Positions 1 to 11,017 of a DNA stretch of 64,000 bases are shown here, piece after piece; the first letter of the stretch is position 1, and every line of letters starts with the position of its first letter. The notes beneath the pieces are model-generated. The model saw only the letters and a program-made list of their open reading frames with translations, was not told the origin of the DNA and made no database searches. Origin of the DNA: Burkholderiaceae bacterium (GTDB taxonomy: Bacteria; Pseudomonadota; Gammaproteobacteria; Burkholderiales; Burkholderiaceae_E); contig JADJVQ010000029.1 in assembly GCA_016710525.1 (NCBI GenBank), forward strand, positions 18,780 through 82,779. Reading direction: 5' to 3'. The position numbers and the translations under genes were made by a program.

Positions 1-927
1 CACGGACGGATCATGGCCGATGGCGATGATCGTGCCGGCATCCTTGAATTTTTCGTCCCGCGGGCTGGCGGTGGTGTTCTGTCGAAAGCCGATGCAGCAG
101 ACCACGTCGTAACCCTCGTCGGGCACCTCCAGCACGTTCTGGATCATGCCCACGTAGTGGGGATGGCGCATCGGGAAGGCGCCGTAGTCGAAGAAGCCAA
201 CAGCCACCGGCAGCGCAAAGCGCTCGCACAGGTCGAGCAGTTCGCGATGCGCACCCGCGCTGCGCACGTCGGGACCGACCACCATCAGAGGCCGCTCGGC
301 ATTGAGCAGCGCGTCGTGGATAGCGGCCAGGGTGGCTTCGCCCGGCACCTGCGCCGATTCGAGCGCCGAGGCCGCCTGGATCGTGGCTTCGACCCCTTTG
401 GCGTCCAGCGCGGCGCTGGCAAAGGCCAGATAGACCGGCCCGGTGGGCAGGGTCGCCGCTTCCTTGAACGCGCGCCGGGTGGCCAGCGCGATGCCGCGGG
501 CATCGTGCACCTCCCAGCGCTTCTTGGTCACATCGGCCACCGAGCCCATCTGCGAGAAACCGCTGGCCACGCCCAGCGTATTGTGGTCGCCGAAACTGCC
601 GTTTTCGCGATAGCCGGCGGTCACCACCATCGGCGTGCCGTCGAAGTAGGAATTGAGCATCTGGCCGGACCCCTGGCGGGTTCCGGCGGCCAGGTGCACG
701 TTGACGAAGGCCGGCTTGTTCGACGCCTTGGCGTAGCCGTCGGCGGCCGACACCACGATGTTTTCCGCCAGCAGCAGGATCGGCTGCACCCCGGGCACCG
801 TCAGGAAGGCGTCGTAGAACCCCGCCTCGGCGCTGCCGGTGTTGATGAAGGCGTACTCCACACCCTGGGCAACCAGCTGATGCATCAGCACTTCACCGCC
901 CGTGCCCACGACCTTCTTCTTGTCCAT
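1..927 (-). CDS. Benzoylformate decarboxylase-like ThDP enzyme, N-terminal 309 residues (gene runs off left edge)
   Basis: The visible 309 residues are the pyrimidine-binding domain and part of the central domain of a thiamine-diphosphate enzyme. The segment around residues 50-62 (AENIVVSAADGYAKAS) contains the catalytic glutamate position and strongly resembles benzoylformate decarboxylase, as does the following KPAFVNVH / AAGT region. The family decarboxylates 2-oxo acids or makes acyloins; the C-terminal ThDP-pyrophosphate motif lies outside the window, so the substrate class is open. The ATG at 927 follows a GGAGG box (934-938) at good spacing. The frame is open to base 1. It is divergent from the RraA-like gene at 1151, which would suit a small aromatic or keto-acid pathway (inference). 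Confidence 0.85.
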   Translation of the reverse strand, partial: MDKKKVVGTGGEVLMHQLVAQGVEYAFINTGSAEAGFYDAFLTVPGVQPILLLAENIVVSAADGYAKASNKPAFVNVHLAAGTRQGSGQMLNSYFDGTPMVVTAGYRENGSFGDHNTLGVASGFSQMGSVADVTKKRWEVHDARGIALATRRAFKEAATLPTGPVYLAFASAALDAKGVEATIQAASALESAQVPGEATLAAIHDALLNAERPLMVVGPDVRSAGAHRELLDLCERFALPVAVGFFDYGAFPMRHPHYVGMIQNVLEVPDEGYDVVCCIGFRQNTTASPRDEKFKDAGTIIAIGHDPSV

Positions 928-1150
928 GCGATGCCTCCGTCTGGTTGGTGGCGGCCGTTCTGCCGTTTCGCAAGCTGGCGCCTGCGCCGGCGACTTGTCA
1001 ATGCGCGGCCGGCATCGGCGCAGTCTCGCGCGGCCTCGAAATGAAAAAACAAAATTGGACGAAACCGGCCCGAACTTCCACCATGCCCGGTCGGACCTTT
1101 CCGCGAAACCTCATCCACGCCACTCAAGACCCACGCCAGGAGACCCAATC
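928..1150. promoter_or_regulatory. Divergent intergenic region with A-rich tract
   Basis: This 223-base gap separates two divergent genes and should hold both promoters. The only compositional feature is an A-rich stretch at about 1040-1058 in otherwise GC-rich DNA. I see no convincing -35/-10 pair or operator. Confidence 0.3.
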
Positions 1151-1852
1151 ATGTTCCAACTGACCGACACACTGATCGCCGAGCTGCAGACCATGGACAC
1201 CCCGACGGTGTGCAATGCGCTCGAGCTGCTGGTGCCCCAGCGCAGGGGTTACGGCTACACCAGCCAGCCGCTGGTCTGCACCCGCCCTCAGCAAAAGCCC
1301 ATGGTGGGCATCGCGCGCACCGCGACGATCCGCAGCGCGCACCCCACCGACTTGAGCGGCGATGCCATGCGCGAGCTCTCGGACGCCTACTACGCCTACA
1401 TCGACGCGGGCCCCAAGCCGAGTGTCATCGTGATCCAGGACATCGACGAGAACCGCGGCTACGGGGCCTTCTGGGGCGAGGTCAACAGCGCCATCCACTG
1501 GGGCCTGGGCTGCGTGGGTCTGATCACCGATGGCGGGGTGCGTGACCTGCCCGAAATCGCGCCGGGCTTCCAGATGCTGGCCGGCAGCGTCATCCCGTCG
1601 CATGCCTACGTCCACATCGTCGATTTCTCGCGGCCCATCAACGTCTCGGGCATGCGGGTCAGCGATGGCGACCTGATCCACGCCGACCAGCACGGCGCGG
1701 TCGTCATTCCGCATGCGGTGGCCGACAAGGTCAAGGAAGCCGCCGAACAGATCGTGCGCCGCGAGCGGGTGATCATCGAGGCGGCCCGCCAGCCGGGCTT
1801 CAATGTCGAAAAACTGCGCGCAGCCCGCGGCCGGGCCGCCGAGATTCACTGA
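1151..1852 (+). CDS. RraA-like / 4-hydroxy-4-methyl-2-oxoglutarate aldolase family protein
   Basis: A 233-residue protein of the RraA / HMG-aldolase fold (Pfam Methyltransf_4, a misnomer). The family motif ITDGGVRD at about residues 120-127 provides the Arg-Asp pair that binds metal and oxo acid in the class II pyruvate aldolases; RraA regulators keep the fold but act on RNase E. The retained GGVRD and a catabolic neighbour favour an aldolase or oxaloacetate decarboxylase role over RNase E regulation. The open frame extends further upstream, but ATG 1151 is chosen because AGGAGA lies about 9 bases before it and family similarity begins there. Substrate unknown. Confidence 0.8.
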   Translation: MFQLTDTLIAELQTMDTPTVCNALELLVPQRRGYGYTSQPLVCTRPQQKPMVGIARTATIRSAHPTDLSGDAMRELSDAYYAYIDAGPKPSVIVIQDIDENRGYGAFWGEVNSAIHWGLGCVGLITDGGVRDLPEIAPGFQMLAGSVIPSHAYVHIVDFSRPINVSGMRVSDGDLIHADQHGAVVIPHAVADKVKEAAEQIVRRERVIIEAARQPGFNVEKLRAARGRAAEIH

Positions 1853-1906
1853 TCGCCCGGCGGGCGACCGGGGCGCAGGCGGCCCCGGGCGTTCGCGCGC
1901 AGCGCG

Positions 1907-3127
1907 TCAGGCCTTCGAGTCGATGATCGCGGCGTTGACCATCGTGCGCAGTTCGCGCCGGATCGGGTACAGGCTCGAGGGCATGAACTGCGTGAGGAAG
2001 ACCACACTGACGTCTTCGACCGGGTCGATCCAGAAGGCGGTCGAGGCGGCCCCGCCCCACCAGAACTCGCCCACGGACCCGGTGATCTGGGTCTTGGCGA
2101 CGTTGGTCGTCATCGCGAACCCGAGGCCGAAGCCCACGCCCTGATAGATCGACTCCGAGAACATCGAGATCGACAGGTCCGACAGGTCGCCACCGCCGGG
2201 CAGGTGATTGGCGCGCATCAGCGCTACCGTCTTGGGCCCGAGCAGCCGCACGTTGCCCAGGGCTCCGCCCAGGCGGATGGCTTCACAGAAGCGCAGATAG
2301 TCGCTGGCGGTGGAAACCAGTCCGCCACCGCCCGAGGGCGTGACCGCCGGTTCGCGGAAGCTGCGCCCGGGCACTGGCGCGAGCTTGCCCTGCGGGGACA
2401 TCAGATAACAGCCGGCGAAGCGCCCGGCCTTCTCGTCGGGCACATGGAAGGCGGTGTCGACCATGCCCAGCGGCTCGAAGATGCGCCGGCGCAGGAAGTC
2501 CTCGAAAGGCTCGCCCGAGATCTTCCCGACCAGGTATCCGAGCACGTCGGTGGACACCGAATAGTTCCACGCGGTGCCTGGCGAGAACTCCAGCGGCATC
2601 TTGCCCAGTTCGGCGATGAAGCCCTCCAGACCCTCGTGCTGATCGAAGGGGTCGACCTTGCACTTGCGGTAGGCGGCATCGACGGCCGAGCGGGTCTGGA
2701 ACCCATAGGTCAATCCCGACGTGTGGCGCAGCAGATCGATCATGCGCATCGGCGAGTCGGTGCGCCGGGTCTGGAACGCGCCCGGCAGGCCCGCGACATA
2801 CACGCCCAGGTCGCGCCATTCCGGGATGAAACGATGCACCGGGTCGTCCAGCGCGACCTTGCCCTCTTCGACCAGCATCATGAAGGCAACGCTGGTGATC
2901 GGTTTGGTCATCGAATAGATGCGCACCAGGGTGTCTTCGGCCATCGCGGCGCCGGTTTCGAGCGAGGCTTTGCCCAGCACCGTCTGGTGCACGAGATGGC
3001 CGTCGCGCATCACCTGCAGCTGCGCGCAGGGCAGCCGGCCCGATTCGATATAACGCTCTGAGAGGAACCGGTCCAGGCGGGCAAGACGCGTCGAACACAT
3101 GCCGACCGATTCGGGCTTGATGGTCAT
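1907..3127 (-). CDS. Beta-lactamase-fold serine hydrolase (EstB-type esterase family), cytoplasmic
   Basis: A 406-residue class C beta-lactamase-family hydrolase without signal peptide. The nucleophile motif SMTK (SxxK) is near residue 93, and a tyrosine motif (WNYSVSTDVLG) near residue 210 corresponds to the Y-x-x motif of EstB-type esterases. A glycine-rich GGGGLVSTASDYLRF block follows. Such enzymes hydrolyse short-chain esters or act as transesterases; true beta-lactamase activity is unlikely. It is divergent from a paralogue at 3247 that shares SMTKPI, YGVSTDVLG-type and FGLGF blocks, so the pair probably arose by duplication. Confidence 0.85.
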   Translation of the reverse strand: MTIKPESVGMCSTRLARLDRFLSERYIESGRLPCAQLQVMRDGHLVHQTVLGKASLETGAAMAEDTLVRIYSMTKPITSVAFMMLVEEGKVALDDPVHRFIPEWRDLGVYVAGLPGAFQTRRTDSPMRMIDLLRHTSGLTYGFQTRSAVDAAYRKCKVDPFDQHEGLEGFIAELGKMPLEFSPGTAWNYSVSTDVLGYLVGKISGEPFEDFLRRRIFEPLGMVDTAFHVPDEKAGRFAGCYLMSPQGKLAPVPGRSFREPAVTPSGGGGLVSTASDYLRFCEAIRLGGALGNVRLLGPKTVALMRANHLPGGGDLSDLSISMFSESIYQGVGFGLGFAMTTNVAKTQITGSVGEFWWGGAASTAFWIDPVEDVSVVFLTQFMPSSLYPIRRELRTMVNAAIIDSKA

Positions 3128-3246
3128 GGAAAGGATCTTTCGTGGCGGAATGCGTGAGCTTGCCCGAAAAATGCCATGATCGCCGCACGACCACCGTGCG
3201 GCCCGTTCCGCACGCCACGACAGGCCCCCCGGGAGACAGCAGGATC

Positions 3247-4613
3247 ATGGAAGCGTCACGCCCACCCTCGCCGCCGCATCACCCTCGGAGTGCGATCGCA
3301 GCCCGCACCCATGGCCGGGTTCGCCGCAGCCCCTCGAGCGGCCTGCTGCCCCGCATGGGCGCGATCGTCGCAGCCCTGCTGTTCGCCTCGGGGTGCGCGA
3401 CACCGGCCGATCCCGGAACGCCGCGCGCCGACTGGGTGCTGCCGCGTGCCGCCACGCCCGAATCGGTTGGATTGTCGTCGGCGCAGCTCGACAGGCTGGC
3501 TGCGGTCACCCGCGAGCATGTGGCCTCGGGCGTGGTGCCGGGCGCCCTGATCGTCATCGCCCGCCACGGCCGGATCGCCTATGTCGAATCCTTCGGCGCG
3601 CGCGACCGGGCCGCCAACAAGGCGATGGCGGAGGATGCGATCTTTCGCCTGTATTCGATGACCAAGCCGATCGTCAGCGTCGCGGTGATGATGCTGGTCG
3701 AGGAAGGGCGCCTGCAGGTCGACGACCCGGTCTCGCGGTATCTGCCCGAGATCGGCAGCATGAAGGTGGGCGTCGAGCGCAAGGACGCGAGCGGCGCCAG
3801 CACGGTCGAAATGGTCGCGCCCTCCCGACCGATGACGGTCCAGGACCTGCTGCGCCACACCTCTGGCCTGACCTACGGCGGCCGGGCGCGCGGGCCGGTG
3901 GCCGATCTGGTCCGGGCCGCACGGCTGGGCAGCCGCAACGAGTCGAACCAGGAGTTCGTCGACAAGCTGTCGCGCACGCCGCTGATGTTCTCGCCCGGCG
4001 CCCGCTGGGAGTACGGCGTGTCCACCGATGTGCTGGGCCGCCTGGTCGAGGTGATCTCCGGCAAGCCCCTGGGCGTGTTCCTCGAAGAACGCATCTTCAG
4101 GCCGCTGGGCATGGTGGACACCGCGTTCTGGATCCCGCCGGCCAAGCTGGCCCGCGCCGCCCAGCCCTGGCAGCGGCCCGGCGGCCCGCCGATGACGCCA
4201 CGCTTCGACGTCGCAGTGCAGCCGCGCTTCGAATCCGGGGGCGGCGGACTGACCGGCACCGCGGCGGACTACCTGCGCTTCACGACGATGCTGCTCAATG
4301 GCGGCGAGCTCAATGGTCAGCGCCTGCTCGGCAAAAAATCCGTTCAGTTCATGACCGCCGACCACACCGGCGCCCTGGCGGGCCTGCCGGCGGGGCTCGG
4401 CTTCGGGCTGGGATTTCAGGTCCGACGGCAGGCCGGCGTCGCGGGCCTGCCGGGCTCGGCGGGCGAATACGGCTGGGCGGGCAATGCCGGCACGCTGTTC
4501 TGGATCGACCCCGCCGAACAGCTGATCGCGATGTACATGGTGCAGGTCAACGACACCGATCGTATCGCCCTGCGCAATCAGTTCCGCACGATGGTGCAGT
4601 CGGCCATCGTCCG

Positions 4614-4617
<4 letters not shown>
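3247..4617 (+). CDS. Beta-lactamase-fold serine hydrolase, probable exported lipoprotein
   Basis: A 456-residue paralogue of the divergent gene at 1907-3127. SMTK is the nucleophile motif; YGVSTDVLG carries the catalytic tyrosine; GGGGLTGTAADYLRF follows. It differs by an N-terminal extension with a hydrophobic run ending in LLFASGC, a plausible lipobox, so the mature enzyme may be anchored by Cys in the inner or outer membrane. ATG 3247 is preferred because GGGAG lies 12 bases upstream; an in-frame ATG at 3355 would give a shorter, more typical signal peptide. The stop codon overlaps that of the convergent kinase gene by three bases. Confidence 0.82.
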
Positions 4618-6876
<2,259 letters not shown>

Positions 6877-7123
6877 CGGACCTGGCACCCGCCAGAGACA
6901 GCGGATAGGCGTTCGAGGACCGGGCGCGCCGCGCGGCCGCGCCACGCCCCGCGCCAGATCCAGGCGTGGGCATGCGGGGCGACGACGCCAACTCCGATTT
7001 CCGAACTCATCATCTCGATTCTCTGAACGCTAGCCGGCCGAAGCGGGGACATCCGTTGTCATCGGCAGATGCCGGCGCTTCTTGAGCGCTCGGGAACGGT
7101 CAAGCTGGCCCTGCCCATAAACG

Positions 7124-7165
7124 AGGCGGCCCGGCTCAAGCGGCAGGCGGCCCGGCTCACGCGGC
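7124..7165. repeat. Two tandem copies of a 21-bp GC-rich unit
   Basis: AGGCGGCCCGGCTCAAGCGG plus one base occurs twice in tandem with a single mismatch, followed by a partial third copy. It spans the stop codon of the gene at 7157-7774. It probably reflects local slippage. Confidence 0.7.
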
Positions 7166-7774
7166 AGGCGGGTCGGCCAGCCGGGTCGCATACGCGATCA
7201 CCGACCGAGACAGCGCCCGGCGCCGGTTGAAATTGGCGGTCGCGTCCGGATGCGGCGAGCGCGACAGCTCCCACGAGTTGAAGCTGTCGTACCAGGTGAG
7301 CAGCAGCATCGGCCCGCGCGGCGCCGTCGCGTCGGCCGGCCGAAACAGACCCATCGGCTGGCTGGCATAGCGGGCATCGTCCTCGAAGGTCTCCCAGGCC
7401 GTGTTCGACAGCGTCACCACTTCGTCGACGTCGGTCGCCGCCACATCGAAGAAGCGGAAGACGTACAGACCCGCGCGGGTCAGCGGCGCGTCGCTCAAAG
7501 GACGCACGGTGGCCGCAAGCGGCACCGCCGACAACACCTCGACATCAGCCGGCAGGCGCCCGCGCAAGCCGGCTGCGCCATCGGTGCCGGGCGGCAGGCT
7601 GAGCAACAGGAACAGCTCATGGTTGCCGATGCCGAACACCCCCATGAAACTGCCGACCCGGCGCGCCCCGGGCCAGTCTGCCAGCAGGGCGCTGACGCGT
7701 TCGTTGAGCACCTGCCAGCCGCGCGGGGCGCAACGCAGGTGGGCGAACAGGAAGATGCGGTCGGAAGCGGACAT
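7157..7774 (-). CDS. Conserved protein of unknown function, possible dimeric alpha-beta barrel type
   Basis: A 205-residue soluble protein that I do not recognise with certainty. Repeated elements such as FLFAHLRC, LYVFRFFDV and LLLTWYDSFNSWELSR resemble NIPSNAP-like or dimeric alpha-beta barrel proteins, where two such halves form one fold. There is no signal peptide or membrane segment. ATG 7774 is chosen; a GTG three codons upstream (7783) is possible, and neither has a clear ribosome site. It lies 83 bases downstream of the aldo/keto reductase gene on the same strand and may be cotranscribed with it. Confidence 0.6.
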   Translation of the reverse strand: MSASDRIFLFAHLRCAPRGWQVLNERVSALLADWPGARRVGSFMGVFGIGNHELFLLLSLPPGTDGAAGLRGRLPADVEVLSAVPLAATVRPLSDAPLTRAGLYVFRFFDVAATDVDEVVTLSNTAWETFEDDARYASQPMGLFRPADATAPRGPMLLLTWYDSFNSWELSRSPHPDATANFNRRRALSRSVIAYATRLADPPAA

Positions 7775-7857
7775 CGGGGGCACTCGCGCAGGCTGCGGGG
7801 TCGCGGGGTGAGGCCGGTTCGGAGCGCCGACCTCGGTTCAGCAGTGCGAACAGCCGC

Positions 7858-8889
7858 TCAGGAATGGCCGATCGACAGCAGGTTCTCGACCGGCCGGTAC
7901 AAGGCCTCCAGATAGGCCACGTCCTGCGGCTCGAGCGTGATCTGCGTGGCCGCGACCAGCTCGTCGAGCTGGGCCAGCTTGGAGACGCCCACGACAGGTG
8001 CGGTGATGCCGGGCTTGCCCAGCAGCCAGGCCAGCGCGATCTGGGCCGGGGATTTGCCATGTCTGGCCGCGACCTCGATCACCCGATCGGCAATGCTGAA
8101 CACCGCCTCGCCCCGGTACAGGCCCTCGGTGCGCACGCGATCCCGGCCCTGCGAACGGGCGGTGGAGCCGCCATCGAAGCCGCCCCGGTAAGAGCCGGTC
8201 AGGATGCCGCGCGCCAGCGGCGACCAGGGCATCAGCGCCACGCCGGTCTTGATGCAGTAGGGGTTCATCTCGCGCTCTTCTTCGCGATAGACCAGGTTGT
8301 AGTGATTCTGCATCGAGACGAACTGCGTCCAGCCGTTCATCTTGGCCGTCAGCTGCATCTCGGCGAACTGCCAGGCGAACATCGACGAGCCGCCCAGGTA
8401 CAGCACCTTGCCGGCGCGGACCACTTCATCGAGGGCCGACAGGGTCTCTTCGATCGGCACGTCGGAGTACCCGGGCACCCCATGCGGATGACGATGGATG
8501 ACCAGCTGGTCGACATAGTCGACACCCAGCCGCTCGAGACTGGCATTGACCGCCTCGATCACATGCTTGCGCGACAGGCCGCCCTGGTTGGCGCCCTTGC
8601 CCATCGGCATGGCGATCTTGGTCGCCAGCACGAACTGGTCGCGCGGCAGCAGTTCGCGCAACAGGGCGCCCACCACTTTTTCGCTGGCGCCAAGACCGTA
8701 CTGGTCGGCACAGTCGAAGTAGAACAGGCCCCGATCGATCGCCGCCTTGAACAGTGGCCTTGCGTCGTCCAGTCCGATCGTCCAGTCGCCCTGGTGGCCG
8801 CGTCCCGGCTGCCCGAAGTTCATCGTTCCCAGGCACAGCTGGGACACTTGCAGGCCGCAGTTGCGTCCGAGGGGAATGGTCTTGAGCAT
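7858..8889 (-). CDS. Aldo/keto reductase
   Basis: A 343-residue NAD(P)H-dependent oxidoreductase with the (beta/alpha)8 aldo/keto reductase fold. The catalytic tetrad is visible: Asp in FDCADQYGLG with the Tyr four residues later, Lys in ATKI and His in VIHRH. The C-terminal GITAPVVGVSKLAQLDE segment is the phosphate-binding region typical of the YajO/YghZ-like branch. Substrates are usually small aldehydes or ketones. It is divergent from the CoA-transferase gene at 9124 across 234 bases that should hold both promoters. Confidence 0.88.
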   Translation of the reverse strand: MLKTIPLGRNCGLQVSQLCLGTMNFGQPGRGHQGDWTIGLDDARPLFKAAIDRGLFYFDCADQYGLGASEKVVGALLRELLPRDQFVLATKIAMPMGKGANQGGLSRKHVIEAVNASLERLGVDYVDQLVIHRHPHGVPGYSDVPIEETLSALDEVVRAGKVLYLGGSSMFAWQFAEMQLTAKMNGWTQFVSMQNHYNLVYREEEREMNPYCIKTGVALMPWSPLARGILTGSYRGGFDGGSTARSQGRDRVRTEGLYRGEAVFSIADRVIEVAARHGKSPAQIALAWLLGKPGITAPVVGVSKLAQLDELVAATQITLEPQDVAYLEALYRPVENLLSIGHS

Positions 8890-9123
8890 GGCTGGCGGCT
8901 CCGCAACTGGAAAAGGTGTGTCGGGATGCTAACAGGCGGGCCGCGACCCGGTATCCCGGCGGCAGTTCCGATATCCGTCGGACCGACCGCTGCGTCCGGC
9001 GCGACCCGCCACCCCATTTGCGGACCGTCGCGAAAAGCCGCCAAGCTATCATCCTCTCCCCATGGCGCGCCGGCATCCGGCTGCGCCCTGCCGCTGTGGC
9101 AGACCCAACAGGAGATGACGAAC

Positions 9124-10305
9124 ATGCCCGCACTGCTGCACGGAATCCGCGTGCTGGACTTTGGCCGATACATTGCCGGACCGTACTGCGCGGCGCTGCT
9201 GGCCGAATATGGCGCCGACGTCATCCGCATCGAAAAGCGCGACGGCAGCGAAGACCGCTTCCCGACGCCGGTGGGCGGGGGAGCCGGTGCGTTGTTTCTC
9301 CAAATGAACCGGAACAAGCGCTCGATGACCCTCGACCCGGCCTCACCCGAGGGGCGCAAGGTGGTCGAGCGCATGGTCAAGCGGGCCGACGTGGTCATTG
9401 CCAACCTGCCTCAGGCCACGCTGAACTCGATGGGCCTGGACTACGCCACGCTGTGCTCCTACAAGCCTGACGTTATCTTCGTCACCAATACCGCCTTCGG
9501 TGCCGTCGGCCCGATGCACCGCAACGTCGGATTCGACAGCGTGGCGCAGGCCATGTGCGGCTCCGTCTACATGACCGGCGAACCCGAGCAGCCCTACCGG
9601 GCGACCGCACCCTGGGTCGATTTCGGCACCGCGCTGCACTGCGCCTTCGGCACCATGGCCGCGCTGATGGAGCGCCAGAAGACCGGCAAGGGCCAGATGG
9701 TCACCGGCGCGCTGCTGGCGACCGCCCTGACGGTCAACAACGCCGCGCTGATCGAACAGGCACTGATCAAGCCCGATCGCATTCCCACCCGCAATCGCGG
9801 ACAGACCGCCGCGCCATCGGACATCTATAAGGCCCGGGATGGCTGGGTTCTGGTGGCCGTCACCGGCCAGCCGCTGTACGCGCGCTGGGCCAAGCTGATG
9901 GGCGAACCGCACTGGCTGACCGATGCGCGTTTCGTCGACGACGAAGCGCGCGGCAGGCACGGTGAAATCATCAGCGAGCGAATGGGCCGCTGGTGCGCCG
10001 AGCGCAGCTGCGACGAAGCCATCAAGATCCTGGGCGAAGCCAAGATTCCGTGCGCGCAAGTCCTGTCGCCCCAGCAGGCGCTCGACCATCCGCAGGTGCA
10101 GGCGCTGGGCATCCTGCAGGACACCGACTATCCGGGACTGCCCATGCCGGCGCCGGTCGCCGCGGTGCCGATCTGGATGACCGAAACCCAGCCGGTGGAG
10201 CGCCGCCGCCCCCCGCTGCTGGGCGAGCACACCGATCAAATCCTGGGCGAGTTCGGCTACAGCAGCGCCGAGATCGCCGCCCTGCGCGAACAATCGGTCA
10301 TCTGA
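9124..10305 (+). CDS. CaiB/BaiF (class III) CoA-transferase family protein
   Basis: A 393-residue class III CoA transferase, which moves CoA between carboxylic acids through an Asp-bound intermediate. LDFGRYIAGPYCAALLAEYGADVIRIE opens the N-terminal domain and NRNKRSMTLD and GFDSVAQAMCG are family blocks; the conserved Asp lies in the TAPWVDFGTALH segment. The long upstream open frame is not coding; ATG 9124 follows GGAG (9111-9114) by 9 bases. It is the first gene of a tight plus-strand series (VOC, GMC oxidoreductase, small subunit), suggesting it activates an acid produced or consumed by those oxidoreductases (inference). Confidence 0.88.
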   Translation: MPALLHGIRVLDFGRYIAGPYCAALLAEYGADVIRIEKRDGSEDRFPTPVGGGAGALFLQMNRNKRSMTLDPASPEGRKVVERMVKRADVVIANLPQATLNSMGLDYATLCSYKPDVIFVTNTAFGAVGPMHRNVGFDSVAQAMCGSVYMTGEPEQPYRATAPWVDFGTALHCAFGTMAALMERQKTGKGQMVTGALLATALTVNNAALIEQALIKPDRIPTRNRGQTAAPSDIYKARDGWVLVAVTGQPLYARWAKLMGEPHWLTDARFVDDEARGRHGEIISERMGRWCAERSCDEAIKILGEAKIPCAQVLSPQQALDHPQVQALGILQDTDYPGLPMPAPVAAVPIWMTETQPVERRRPPLLGEHTDQILGEFGYSSAEIAALREQSVI

Positions 10306-10318
10306 GGGAGCACGCGCC

Positions 10319-11017
10319 ATGAAACTCGCCAAGGCGGCGCTGGACGTCGGCTTGTACACCAACCAGCGCGAAGCGATGCTCGAGTTCTGGCAGAACCGCG
10401 CGGGCGTGCCCTTCGACGAACTGCTGCCGGTGGGTCGTGGCGTGCAGCAGCACCGCCACCTGATCGGCGAGTCGATCCTGAAGATCAACCATTCGCGCGA
10501 CCCGATGGCAGCCGCCGCGCCGGCGGGCTATCGCCGCCTGATCCTGGCGCGCGAGGGCCTGCGCGAAACCCAGGACCTGACCGACCCCGACGGCAATCGG
10601 GTGCGGCTGGTGCCGATGGGCCATCAGGGCATCGGTCAGTTCGAGCTCGAGCTGTCGGTGCGCAACCTGGACGCGACCAGCGCTTTCTATCGCGATGCGC
10701 TGCAGCTGGAGCCGCTCGGGCCTGGGCGCTTTCGCTGCGGAGTGTCGATCGTCTCGCTGCATCAGGACGACAGCGCCTCGATCGATCCGCCGATGCGCGC
10801 GCCCGGCTATCGTTACACCACGCTGCAGGTCTACGACGTGCTGGCCGAACACGCGGGCATCCTGGCGCGCGGCGGGCGCGAAGGCGCCGCACCGGTCAAG
10901 CTGGGCGAGGTTGCCTACATCTCGTTCGTACGCGATCCCGACGGCAACTGGATCGAGATCTCCCAGCGCAAGTCGCTGACCGGCTCACTCGCCTCCGGCA
11001 CGCCGAGCCATGGCTGA
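10319..11017 (+). CDS. VOC (glyoxalase/bleomycin-resistance fold) family protein
   Basis: A 232-residue protein built from two vicinal-oxygen-chelate modules. The second module begins near residue 105 with FELELSVRNLDATSAFYRD and ends with VRDPDGNWIEISQ, the usual metal-site ending. Such proteins include lyases, isomerases, extradiol dioxygenases and binding proteins, so the reaction is not predictable. It starts 13 bases after the CoA-transferase gene with GGGAG upstream, and its last eight bases overlap the GMC oxidoreductase gene, so translation is coupled. Confidence 0.8.
   Translation: MKLAKAALDVGLYTNQREAMLEFWQNRAGVPFDELLPVGRGVQQHRHLIGESILKINHSRDPMAAAAPAGYRRLILAREGLRETQDLTDPDGNRVRLVPMGHQGIGQFELELSVRNLDATSAFYRDALQLEPLGPGRFRCGVSIVSLHQDDSASIDPPMRAPGYRYTTLQVYDVLAEHAGILARGGREGAAPVKLGEVAYISFVRDPDGNWIEISQRKSLTGSLASGTPSHG

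Noticed and set aside
948..963. Sigma-54-like element TGGCGGCCGTTCTGCC
   Set aside because: Spacing fits, but the -24 CAC and -12 TTGC are not matched and no activator gene is adjacent.
13..1044. 343-codon plus-strand frame at the left edge
   Set aside because: The minus strand here encodes a convincing ThDP enzyme with ribosome site; the plus frame has no family motif.
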